Position numbers and translations under genes: made by a program. Positions 33,108 to 43,914 of a stretch of DNA of 64,000 nt are shown here, piece after piece (the first letter of the stretch is position 1; every line of letters starts with the position of its first letter). Origin of the DNA: Trochalopteron elliotii (taxonomy: Eukaryota > Chordata > Aves > Passeriformes > Leiothrichidae); the NCBI GenBank assembly GCA_024734555.1, contig JANPWX010000075.1, positions 377,722 to 441,721 on the forward strand, given 5' to 3'. The notes beneath the pieces are model-generated. The model worked only from the letters and a program-made list of their open reading frames with translations, ran no database searches and was not told the origin of the DNA.

Positions 33108-33413
33108 CAAATGTATTGCTCTCCACCTGACAGGAGGTGGTGGCCAGGTGGGAGCCAGGCCCTTCTCTCAGGGGAAATAATCTCAAGTAGCACCAGGGGA
33201 AGGTTTGGGTTGCACATCAGGAAAGATTTCTTCACCAAAACACTGCCGAGCACCAGAAGAGGCTGCCAGGGGGAGAGGTGGAGTCACCACGATTTAAAAA
33301 CCGTGCAAATGTGGCTCTTAGGGAGATGGTTTATTGGTGGCCTTGGCAGTGCTGGGTCAGTGGTTTGACTCACTGTCCTAAAGGTCTTTTCCAAGCCAAA
33401 TGATTGTGTGATC
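33108..33413 (+). mobile_element. CR1 LINE 3'-end fragment, 'cttggcagtgctggg' subfamily
   Basis: CAGGAGGTGGTGGCCAGGTGG, CACCAGGGGAAGGTTTGGGT, AGGAAAGATTTCTTCACC, GCCTTGGCAGTGCTGGGTCAG, GGTCTTTTCCAAGCCAAATG and ATTGTGTGATCA appear in CR1 order. It shares subfamily signatures with 13493-13628 and differs from the 'ggaaggtgtccctgcccatgg' type elsewhere in the window. Confidence 0.92.
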
Positions 33414-35119
33414 ACACAGTGAACAGCCCTGGATTATCACATGTGCACTGAAGGCCTGGAGAGCACCAGCTCCTCAGGATGGCTCTGGGTGCTGCTAATT
33501 AAGTCCAGCAGCTCAGCCTGGATGTGCAAAGGGCCTTGCACAGAAGAAGTGCCTTTCACACCTAGTCACTGTGCATTATAGATCTGTTCCAACAAAATTA
33601 TCCCTTCAGCATCCGCTGTGTGGAATGTGGTTTCACATCAGTCATCCCCGAAATAGAAGGCAGTGAATGGTCTTTATCCACTTAATGAGGGTGGTAATCA
33701 CTTTATTCCAATGGGTGCAGTCTGTAGCCCACATGCACAGTTTATAGCACTAAAAGGATCTTTCTCACACCTTCAGCTTCCAGGGCTGGTTTCAGAAAAT
33801 GCAAATCATTTTTAATAAAAACTGGGCTGTTTTGACCACAATTGCTTTTCTTATCGTTTATTGCAACTGTCTACAAGTTTAATAAAATTAAAATCTGTTG
33901 TGTAAGCACACTTCCCCTCCTTGGTACCTGCTGTTGGCTTATTGTGAAGTATTTTACTGCAAAATGCTCTTCAATGATCCCAAATCGTGACACCAGAGAG
34001 CAGACAGACCTCAGGAGAAGGCTGAGCTCCCCTTTGTGTCCCTCTACCCCCAGTTCCTTCATTAGTAAATGAAATATATTCTGAAAGGCTTCAGTTTGGC
34101 TGTGACACAGCATTCAGACCCATCCGAGGGCAGGTTTTTTATTTTGCTCACAAGGCTTCTGATCTTTCAGGAGGTGTAGAAGGATGAGAAATACACACAG
34201 ATTAACGACGGGGAATTTGCAAGGAGCTATAACAGAGGAGGGGGGGAAAATAGGTCACATTTTTAGGCTTAGTAACATTAAAGGTGCCCCTTTAAGGAGT
34301 CAGTGCTAATGAGCCAGCAAATTATTGCGCTGGAGTCAGAACTGGCCTCCTGGTTCTTGCGGATCCGGAGAACCAATCTGGAGGTGCCCAAGTGGAAAAT
34401 GATGTGGTTTGTGGAGGTCACTACTGCAGGTCGCTGTTTGTGAGGGCTGCCCACAAATATATCACAGCTGAAGTCACTCACAGCGAGCGGCTGCGACCTT
34501 TGCAGAGATTACGGAGCAGCTGCAATTGCGGGGAAATAGGCTGGGAAATGGGCTGGGAACGACGGCGGGGTTTGTGCAGGGCTCTGCCGGCACAGCAGGC
34601 TCCTTCCAGCAAACGCTGCCCTGCCCGGGCTCCAGGGGCAGGGGAAACCACCCCCCTGAAAGGCTGTTTTGTGTTTTCTGTGCCTGCTCCCACAGGTAAA
34701 GCAGCAAAGCGACAGGGAGAGGGGAAAATGGGATCTCACATGAAGGGGCTTCTCCTCTCCGAGCATCTCTGAGGGCAGAGCTGGGAAAGGAGCCTGCTGC
34801 CAGAATAAAGGCACTGGAGGCAGCGTTGCTTTGCAAGCTCCAGCCTGATTTGCTTCTCATTAGAGCACATACATCTCAGTGTTTTTACTCATTAGCGTTT
34901 TACATCCCTCAGAAAATCCATATTTTGCACGAGCTGTCTCAGTGTTTAGTCTCTTACATTCCCCTGCCTGAGTTTTCTGCCTGTTCCCCGTCTTGTTAAT
35001 TCTCTTCTTTATTTTCCCATCTGCCCTGATTCATGAAGCACCTCTGAATGCAGCAGAACCTGCCAGGAGGGAGGCAAGGCAGCCCTTAAGAGCAAGGTAA
35101 ATCTGTGAATGGCTTGGAG
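33414..35119. other. Single-copy non-coding DNA
   Basis: No gene is recognised. The block 34,270-34,560 keeps several CpGs (TTGCGCTGG, TTGCGGATCCGG, GAGCGGCTGCGACC) and could be regulatory. Overlapping frames of about 100-128 codons at 34,390-34,860 lie on both strands and look like chance. Confidence 0.4.
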
Positions 35120-35350
35120 TCATAGAATCATGCTGAAAGTTTGGGTTGGAAGGGATTTTTAAAGGTCACCTGAGTCCATCCCCCTGCCATGGGCAGGGAC
35201 ACCTTCCATGAGACCAGGTTGCTCAGAGCCCATCCAACCTGACCTTGAATAGTCCCAGGGATGGGGCAGCCACAGCTTCTCTGGACAAGCTTCTCTCTTC
35301 CAGGGCCTCACCACGCTCACTGTAAAACTTTCTTCCTGATATCTATGGGA
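35120..35350 (-). mobile_element. CR1 LINE 3'-end fragment
   Basis: The plus strand starts TCATAGAATCATG, then GGGTTGGAAGGGATTTT, CCATGGGCAGGGACACC, GACCAGGTTGCTCAGAGCCC, GATGGGGCAGCCACAGCTTC and ACTTTCTTCCTGATATCTA. This is the reverse complement of a CR1 3' end. Confidence 0.95.
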
Positions 35351-36974
35351 TATATGAAATGAACCCATTTCATCTCAGCTGCAGGATCATGCCTGGAAAT
35401 CTATGCCTTCTGCAATGGGGGCAGAGACAGGGACAGCTCTTCCAGGCCCACCTCGAGCTCCCCAAACCCTTCAGAGGAACAAGGAAAAGCCCCAAGGAAA
35501 AAAGGAGCAAGGAGAAGCCCCTCCCTCCCAAACACGAGAGGCCACTGAACATTTACATTATTTCTTATAACAAGGGAGGGGGGGAATTACAATGGAAACT
35601 GAGATACAATTAATTACCTGTTAACTGGAATGAAGGACCTTCTGCTCCCAATATCTAACCCAGTTTAATTATAGGTGTCTGGAGCTGGGGAGCCTGTGTG
35701 TGTTCACAGGTGGGGTGGGAGGTGGTAATAGGGACCCCCACACTGTAATCCTGCCTCCAGCCTCTCCCTGTACCTGTTTCTGATATGTGCAGTGAGCATG
35801 AAGAAGGGCTTTGGATTACAAAGACAGACCTCCCCCTCACCTTGTAATTACCAAATTAACACATTCTAATGGGTGAAGTACTCCAGCAGCAGACTATGAT
35901 TAATGCACAAGTCCAATTAGCCGCAGATTCTTTCCCTCTAATTTTAGCCCACTTAAATAGCATGAGACAATCTGTAATGTCTCTGGGGTGAGCCTCCCCT
36001 CTACACAAGCTCCCTCCTCTGCCATTTAATGAAATCTCTGGTGTTTAATGCAAGAGGCAGCTCAACTCTGCCACTCTGCTGGAAGCCTTGTATTGGCGCA
36101 GCCCCGGCACGGCTGAGGCGCGGGCGGGGGAAGCTGTCTCCTCCCTGAAAGACAAAAAAGAATACCTCGCCTCGAAAACATCACCTGATGGCAGCTTATC
36201 TGCTGTCACACCAGGTGGAGAGGCGGGGACAGCTAAAGGGAGACCGAATTTAAGCTCCCTAAGAGTGCTGCTGATGTCCCCAAACCTTACACCCACCGGG
36301 AGCCTGGCTGGCGTCTACCCAAATATTTCTGAAAATGACTACTCAGTCACATGAGTTTCCAATCTGGCCCCTATCTAAACACAAGTCCCTCACTCCAACA
36401 GCACCACAGATATACCAATTGTTAAAGCTCTCATTTCTTTAACGAAACACTTGGATTCTTTTTGCTGCAGAGAAAAACAAGACAAATTTCACAGAAATGG
36501 CCTTTGCCGAGCCCCGTTTTCAGTGTCAGAGAAGTTTCCAGTCAGCACCACAATTATTTCACGGGTTTAATAGAGAAGGAATACAAGGACAGAGGGAGAG
36601 AAGGAAAATCAACAAGCTCAAATGATTGTGGGTGGCCTGACTGAGGAAAGAGAAGGAAGGTTTCCAGGAAGGAAAGAGAAAAATGGTTCTTCATGCCAAA
36701 GCTGGAGGAAGCTCAACCCAACAGTGGATGGCAAAACAACCATTTTTAGTAAGAGCCTTTGCCAATGAGGAAGCCTCAGGAAGGTGGGAGACTGGTGCAC
36801 CCCCACCTCGGTATCTGAAGGCAGCCTTTGAGGAGCAGCCACAGAACCCTGGGCAGGAGGCAGGGTGTGCTCCTGGGGGAGCAGTCCAGTGGCTGCTTGG
36901 AGAGGATCCCGTGTCCCCCTTGTCCACTCAGGGAAGCACAAATGTCAGCTGCTGCTGAGAACTGAGCAAACTCA
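35351..36974. other. Single-copy non-coding DNA with candidate conserved patch
   Basis: At 35,840-35,990, TTGTAATTACCAAATTAAC, GATTAATGCAC and CCAATTAGCCGC stack homeodomain-type cores. At 36,085-36,240 there is a short CpG-rich patch (GGCGCAGCCCCGG, GGCGCGGGCGGGGG). Together they may form an enhancer, unverified. No gene is recognised. Confidence 0.35.
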
Positions 36975-37235
36975 TACAGAGGGAATGGCTTCACACTGAC
37001 AGAGAGCAGGGTTAGATGGGATATTAGGAAGAAATTCTTCCCTGTGAGAGTTGGAAGGCCCTGGCACAGGGTGCCCAGAGAGGCTGTGATTGCCCCATCC
37101 CTGGAGGTGTCCAGGGCAGCTTGGATGGGGTTTGGAGCACCCTGGGGTAGTGGAAGGTGTCCCTTCCCATGGCAGGGGGTGGAATAGGATAATCCTAAAG
37201 GTCCTTTCCAACACAAACCATTCTGGGATTCTCTG
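36975..37235 (+). mobile_element. CR1 LINE 3'-end fragment
   Basis: GGCTTCACACTGACAGAGAG, GATATTAGGAAGAAATTCTT, CCCATCCCTGGAGGTGTCC, GGTGTCCCTTCCCATGGCAG and a terminal CCATTCTGGGATTCTCTG occur in CR1 order. Confidence 0.95.
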
Positions 37236-40200
37236 AACTGCCTGCTGCTCCTAAAACATTACCTGACAAGGGGGATCTGCAGGGCCTGGGAAAGAGCAGC
37301 ACCTGGGAAAGGAGCAATGGCACAAACTTTCCAAGCTATTGGCAATATCCCCCCATATGAGAAATATTAAAATATGGGAAATACTCAAGGATTTTCACTC
37401 TCCCAAATGGCAAACAGAACAGGTTTCAGCTAGGCTGCTCATTGCTGGTGCTTCCCAGTTTGGTTGGTTTTTTTTTTTTTTTTTCGCAATATTCTCCAAC
37501 AAAAAAATTTGAGAGGGAACCAACAACAAAAACTTCCCACCAGCCCAGTGGACACTCAGAAATGTGCAGAGCCTCCACACTGGGTTTGTGGATTTCACCC
37601 CCTGTGACAGGGAGAGGAGGACACGGCTTCTGCAGAAGGGAAATGCAAGTGACACTTGGCAAGGTCACATAGCAAGGCTGTGTCAGAGAGAATTGCTCCC
37701 CCAGCTCCACTCCTGATGCTCCTCTCTCCACCCAGCGTGGGACAAAACTCTCCTGCCGCTATGAACAGACACATCAGTGCCTCCTGCATCAACCTTTTTA
37801 ATTTTATTAAAACGCAACCTCGTACCTTTATTAATAAAACCCACTAAAGTAGCAGCAGAGGGTTCTATACTAAGGCACTCCCAGCACTGCCCTTTTTGGC
37901 CCTCTTTTTCTAAGACATAAAGAAATCTAGTAAAGCTTTCTAAGCAGATGATGTTGTGTACAAAATATTAATGTTGCTTATCCCTAAATTGATATTTCTT
38001 TGAAGACTTCTAATAAAGCCCAGTTCCTCCAGAGCCTTAACCATGACAAACGTCAATAAATGTTATGAGTCCCTGAGGCTGAATTTTAAAGGAGCATTAA
38101 AGATTAAAGAATGCACAGGTCAATTACTGAAACAAGCAAACGACTTTAGGAGTAATTACATATAATTTTGCCTTGTTTATTTTGCATTAGTTATAAGTGT
38201 CCATAATCCTGTGTCCCCCCCCAGGGTCTCTTATGATTTGGGCTGAAAAATTCCTTCATCTCTTGTTTGATTTTAAGCACAGTTGTTGGGGCCAAAAAGT
38301 GGTTTTAATTTTTTTTTTTTTTGGTGCCATATATATATGTGTATATACACAAACACACATCTCCTTTGGTATCTCATCTCTCCCGCACACATGTTCCTGC
38401 CTGTCCCAAGGCTCCTGTCCCCATGTCCCTGCTGGCACAGCCCATTTGGCTGGAGTAGACCAAGCAGTTCTCCCTTTCAATACCTGCTTAAATGCCTAAA
38501 GATAAGAATTGGTGTTTTATAATCTGGATTATTCATCCATGAAAGTATTGGCACCTCCAGGTAAAATGAGTTTGATGAGAAAGGGCTCAGAGCCTGAGCT
38601 GCTGCCCCTGGGTGTCCCAGGGTGTCACCAGCTGCTCCCTCCCCTCCTAGCTCTGTGCACACACATCACACTGAAGTTTTAATGCACTGGGAGGCTCCCA
38701 TGCAAAACCCTCACCTGCCCTTGCTCTAGGGGTTGCCATCATCTCCACTAAACCTTGCCCAGGTACCAGCTGCTGGCCAACCCAAGGCTCCCCCAAACCC
38801 CAGAGCAGGGCAGGATGGGCTCTGGGGTGCTGGGAGGGGACCAGCAGGGGATCAGAAATGCTTGACCAGGGCTTTCACCCATTTCATTTCTTCTGTGCTC
38901 TCAGATGGCACCAGATTAATAAAGTATTTACATAGCCCTCATGAAGTACATTTGATGTTGGGGGCAGAGTCAGCATCTCTCGTGTGGCTGTTCTGCCTCT
39001 AATGTCATTTTATAGTGTGCCTGCCCATAACAAGGGTAATAAAATAAATTTGGGAGGGGAGGAGGAGGTTGAGGAGCACATTATGGAGGAATGTGGCCCT
39101 CTGTGCAGCCAGCAGGAAGGGGAAGCTCAGTAATGGACATGTCATAATCTTTCTGTGCCAGTTAATATACGTCCAGCGTTACACTGATGTTTTATTGCAC
39201 TCCACACATTCAGCAGAAGCCCATTTCTTTTAAGTGATTTTGATAAGCTGATTGATGCAGCCCCTGTTTTTCTCATATGTGTGTGTTTGTAAGAACCCGT
39301 CTGCCTGATGCCATGGGCTTCTATCTAATAAAGGACCTATAATGTACTTATTTTCCTCGACCATGACTTTCCTCCACTTTCCCCTGCAATTTACTACTTT
39401 AGAGAAATTTAATCTGCTGCTGAAATTTACTGTATTATTAATGGAGAGTCAGTGCACAGCCTCACTGTAATTAAACTATGCACCAAAAAAAAAAAAAAAA
39501 AAAAAAGAAAAAAAAAGAAGGAAAAAAATCTCAACCCACCCAGTGTTCAAATGGCATTGAGGGTTTCACTGGAACTATGTACAGCCAAGAAATGCAAAGC
39601 CAGGCAGGATATCTTTGCTGGTTATGGAGCTCTCTTGCTGCTTTTTGCAGAGCTGAGATGGGAGGAAGATGGCCAACCTTCCCAGCTTCCAGAGGAGGAG
39701 AGGAAACTCCTCATTGCAGGTGTCACCTGTGCAAACTCTGGGCTGAAAGACGGACAGGCTCCCTCCTTTTGGTTAACAAAACACCAGAAGAGCCACAGAA
39801 GATCCCCAGGCCACTGCTTGAAGCTCTCTCACTTTAAAGCACTCAGAGGAATCAGGGCAGCACCATTTTTTAATTTTTTTTTTCTCCCTGGGTGTCTCTT
39901 TTCATTTGTCAAGCCTCCAGAGCAGGATTAAGCCATAAAGAGAATATTTGGCAGGAGACATGCAGAGGCAAGAGAGGCAGGGACAGCATTTCTTGGGACG
40001 AATGGGAATGGCCAGGAATGCAGAAGGAAAACAATGCGATGTTATCTCTGCTCCTTTCACGGCGGGTTTGTTCTCTCCTGGTTTGTTCCCTTGGACTCTG
40101 CACTCCAGCCCAACACACCTGTGAAAACACCAGCTGGGCAGTCCAGAGCTCAGATCTGAGCTGTTGGAAAGGGATGAACAAAAGAGAGGAGAGAAAGGAA

Positions 40201-40301
40201 CGCTGGTAATTGCTTTTTATGCAGGGGCTCCTAAGTGCTGACAAAAAGTGCCAGTGTTGCAAACCTGCAAAACACTCGAAATTCCCAGGGAAGAAAAAGT
40301 A
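37236..40301. other. Single-copy non-coding DNA with A/T tracts
   Basis: The stretch contains T runs at 37468-37484 and 38309-38322, and an alternating AT/GT patch at about 38329-38352. Two AT-rich blocks (38,040-38,200 and 39,120-39,470) carry motifs such as AATAAATGTTATGAG, GTAATTACATATAATT, GATAAGCTGATTGATG and TATTATTAATGG, and may be conserved non-coding elements. No exon is recognised. Confidence 0.4.
39485..39529. repeat. A-rich run
   Basis: A 22-nt pure A run is followed by G-interrupted A runs. No retroposed gene copy could be recognised upstream. Confidence 0.85.
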
Positions 40302-40307
40302 CCTCTG

Positions 40308-40615
40308 TGTAGTCCTGGTTCCATACCTGAAGTGTTTTGGTTTTCTGAAATTCTTTTTCCAGGGAATTTTCTGTAAACAGGAGACATGTTTTTGTAAATT
40401 GTAACTTTGTTATTGATTCCTTTCCCTAGGAGGGACTTCTTCTTGATGTCCCTGTGGTCTGACCAATGTGAGTGAAGAGGTTTGTCTTCGTGTCACCAAT
40501 CAAATTGGTCTGTGTATAGAATAGTATAAAAGCGAGACACATCCCAAAAATCAAGGAGTCATTTTCAGCCTTCTGAAGTTCAGAGTCTGTGTCGTTGTAG
40601 TGTAAAACAGTGTCA
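40308..40615 (+). mobile_element. Solo LTR, family A, copy 1
   Basis: A 308-bp element starts TGTAGTCCTGG and ends ACAGTGTCA. It is flanked by a perfect 6-bp target-site duplication CCTCTG (40302-40307 and 40616-40621). Internal landmarks shared with the other four copies are TTTTGGTTTTCTGAAATTC, GGAATTTTCTGTAAAC, CCTAGGAGGGACTTCTTC, ACCAATCAAATTGG and CATTTTCAGCCTTCTGAA. A TATAAAAG box lies at 40525-40532, and two CCAAT boxes precede it. A 6-bp duplication suggests a class II (ERVK-like) retrovirus. No viral coding sequence adjoins it. Confidence 0.95.
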
Positions 40616-40621
40616 CCTCTG

Positions 40622-42998
40622 CCGCCTCATCTTATACAACTTGCTGGGCAATTTACATGTGATGGAACCCAAAAGTTGGAAGGGTAAAAATTTGGGGGTT
40701 TTAACAAAACTAGACTCAACTCCTCAGCAAAAGAGCCCCTTAATTTAGGGGCAAAAGAGCATTAATTTTAGGGGCACGTACACATCCATGAATACTGAGA
40801 GCATCCCAAAACCCAGTTAAAAACAAGACACAAAGCTCAAGCATGTTTGGCAAGGACAGAATCTCCACTACCTTCAAATGTTCAATGCTAATATTTCGCT
40901 GAGAAAATTGTGAAATTCATTATTTCAAAATTACAAAAAGCTGCAATTACAAGTGGTTTCCTCAGTAGAAAATCAGAGTTGCATCCTGAGCAGCAGGATC
41001 ACCCTCCCTGGGCAAGGATTGGGTTCTGCTGTGTGTCATCGACAGACAGGAGATTTTCAGACATTGGACACCACAGTATTCTGCCTTTTCTTGTTTCCTT
41101 TGTTTTCTTTTTTTTTTTTTCCCTCAATGTGTAGAGCAAAGTATTCCCCCCATCCCCAAGTCTCCTGGAAGGTAATTAAACTGTTTTGCCCAAGCTAAAG
41201 GAAACCCACACATCTGATGAGAGCTGAAGTAGGGCCTGTACAACTGCAGGCCAAGATTTTGTACTCAAAATTGGGAACTATTGGACAATCTTAATTTTAT
41301 CTTGTTCTGACCAGCTCTTCCCACAAGAAACTGCTGCATGAGCTGTGCAGGTACTAAGGAAAAGCATTTTGCAGGGTATTTTTTTAGCAGAAAACTCATC
41401 AATGTGATGTCCTTGAAAAACATGAAACTATGGAGTGGACATGGAGAGGAGGAACACAAGAAATATCCCAACAGCTGAAAGAGTCTTTGCATCCCTTCCA
41501 GAAAGATTTTCAGTTCCCTTTCTGGAAGTAGGTGGAAGCTGGAAGGGCAAATATATAAAATAATAATAATTTTTTAAATCCTCATTTGTCTCCCTTAGGG
41601 TTGAAAAGAGAAGTAAAATTGATGACTGAAAGCAGCCTCTTGACTTGGCAGTGCAGCTTCTTATTGGTATTTATTTGCCAGGCTGCAGTCCCCACGTTTC
41701 CTTCACTCATTTGGGAAGGTTTTGTACAGTGTATTTGTGAAGGATGATTGACTACAGGGAGTCTTTGTTGTACTATCTGCTGTAATTATTTTAATTCAAA
41801 CACATTCCCTTATAGGACTGACATCATAAACGCTGTTTTCTATAACAAATAGCTGTCAAGGCTGTCAAGCAGATCTGCTTACTGTTTTATATCATTACGA
41901 TATTTAATTTCAACTCTGCGTTCTTTGTCAAATGTTCTCAAGATTTCCTTTCCCCAGCAGCAGAGCAGACAGACACCCTCAGTTTCCAGCAGATGATTCT
42001 TTAGGGCGAGGTCAGGGAAAGAGGGAGAAGGAATTTGCAGGGATGAGCCCACATCCCAGTGGGAGCTCCAGGCCAGTTTGAACTTCCCACGTTGGTGTAC
42101 ACGGGGTGTTCCCAACCACCACCAGGCTGCTTGGGGTTTTTATGGCATGCTCAGACTCCAACCTTCTCAGCAATAAGATCACGGAGGAGCCTTTCTATTA
42201 TCAGGTTATAAACAGGCCCAGGAGCTGATGGGAACAGGCAGCACTTCATTCCCAGCTTCTCCCTGCGTTTCTCATTGATCTGACTTCCAGCCTTCCTTGT
42301 TAAATGAAAAGCTGTGGCTCAGAAATAAACACTTCATAGCCCTCAAAGGAGAGAGACAGTGGTGTGGAGCAGAGCCACCACCAGAGCCTGGTGTCTTTGG
42401 CTTAGAAAAAGTCAGGGGTTTGTGTCTGTTTCTGCTGCATCTGCTCTGCCCTGACCCCCAAATCAGCCTGGCCAGCACCTGCTCTGCCTGAGCCACCTCT
42501 GAGCTTGTTCTTGACACAGAACCCGATGAGAAGAGGCACCAAGAGCCCCAAACACCTGGTTTTTATCGTTCTTCATTGAAACGCAAATCATTCTGCAGAA
42601 TAACAAAGCCGGGAGCTGCTGTGTTCCAGGAGAGGTTTGGAACAGCGTGTCCTCTCCCCCGGGTAGCTCTCTCCATTTATTTGGAAGGCAAAACACACGG
42701 AGAGGAGGGGACAGGAGGTGCCAAATGGAAATGCAAGGAGTGCAAAGCAAATCCCCAGTGCTGCAGACAGACACCCAGCCTGTTCTCTGTGGGCTGTGAC
42801 ACCTGACACGGGTGTTACATCCTGGCTGCTCTCCTGGGAAACACACCTGAGCCTTCCAGGGGCTGCTGCCTCGGTGTCTCAGCGCCCTTTGCACCTGCAC
42901 GAGGGGCACAAACCCCCATCCATCTGCTCACAGCCTTTCAGAGCAAGAGGAGAATCAAGCAAAGAGTTCCTGGCGTGCAGGACCAGCCCAGAGGGAAG
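40622..42998. other. Single-copy non-coding DNA
   Basis: No viral internal sequence and no gene is recognised between the first two family A LTRs. Their different target-site duplications also argue against a shared provirus. Minor T runs lie near 41,109. Confidence 0.5.
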
Positions 42999-43112
42999 GA
43001 AGATTGTAGCCCTGGTTCGTGCCTGAGGTGTTTTGGTTTTCTGAAATTCTTTTCCCAGGGAATTTTCTGTAAACAAGAGAAGTGTTTTTGTAAACTGTAC
43101 TATGTTTACATT

Positions 43113-43713
43113 TGTCCTGGGTTGTAGTATAGGATGTGCACAACGTATTCTATCACCATCTTCATGAGCTGTGAATCCAGTTGCTGAAGCAGGCAACTGC
43201 TTCTCCCAGGCCCCACTCCCTCTTCTGTTAATGTGTCTTCTGTTAATGCCCCATCAAATGCCTGCTGCCTGAGTCCCTCTGGGAGTTATCTCACTTTAAT
43301 GGGCCATCAAGGACCCCCTGTATGACTCATCATCCCATTGTGAGATGCTCCACCCAGGGGGAGGAGCCAAGCATTCCCACCTGGATATAATCTGGGATTT
43401 GGGACAGTACAAGCAGCCCTTACCCACTGGAGTCCCAGAGGACAACAAGAGCTACCAGACCTTTCTACAGGATCACTGCTTCAGGAAGACCCCCTCACCT
43501 GGACTGCTTCCATCAGCCTGCTCAGGTTGTATTCTGACACTGTCAGTGGTCTTTTGTTTTGTATTATTTTATTTTATTTTATTTTATTTTATTTTATTTT
43601 ATTTTATTTTATTTTATTTTATTTTATTTTATTTTACCTTTTTTTCTTTTCTTCTTATTAAATTGTGTTTCTGACTTGGAGCCTCTCACTCGTTTTGCTT
43701 TCAAACCACTACA
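43113..43713 (+). mobile_element. Solo LTR, family B, nested in a family A LTR
   Basis: The element begins TGTCCTGGGTTG and ends AACCACTACA. It is bounded by ACATT (43108-43112) and ACGTT (43714-43718), a 5-bp target-site duplication with one mismatch. ATATAA (43385-43390) lies upstream of a 70-bp (ATTTT)14 array and of ATTAAA (43657-43662), so its sense strand is plus. A 5-bp duplication and TGTCCTGG ends resemble avian ERVL-type LTRs, an inference. It must be younger than the LTR it interrupts. Confidence 0.92.
43566..43635. repeat. (ATTTT)14 microsatellite
   Basis: Fourteen perfect ATTTT units lie inside the R/U5 side of the family B LTR. It was probably a short seed in the parent LTR that expanded after insertion. 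The purity suggests length polymorphism. Confidence 0.97.
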
Positions 43714-43914
43714 ACGTTCTTTCCCTAGGAGGGACTTCTTGATGTCCCTCTGGTCTGATCAATGTGAGTGAAGAGGTTTGTCTTTTTTTCACCAGTCAAA
43801 TTGGTCTGTGTAGAACAGTGTATAAGGGAGACACATCCCAAAAATAAAGAAGTCATTTTCAGCCTTCTGAAGTCACAGTCTGTGTGGTTGTGGTATAAAA
43901 CAGTGTCAGAAGAT

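Larger units (their letters stand above)
43005..43908 (+). mobile_element. Solo LTR, family A, copy 2, split by a younger LTR
   Basis: The 5' part (43005-43112) and 3' part (43714-43908) together form a family A LTR of about 300 bp, TGTAGCCCTGG to GTGTCA. It is flanked by a perfect 6-bp duplication GAAGAT (42999-43004 and 43909-43914). A 601-bp LTR of a different family (43113-43713) sits inside. The 3' part keeps the CCTAGGAGGGACTTCTT block, a TATA-like TATAAG, and AATAAA (43843-43848), which is degraded to a non-consensus form in copies 1 and 3. Confidence 0.95.

Noticed and set aside
40308..43908. A provirus between family A copies 1 and 2
   Set aside because: Flanking duplications differ (CCTCTG versus GAAGAT) and no viral internal sequence is seen in the 2.4-kb spacer.
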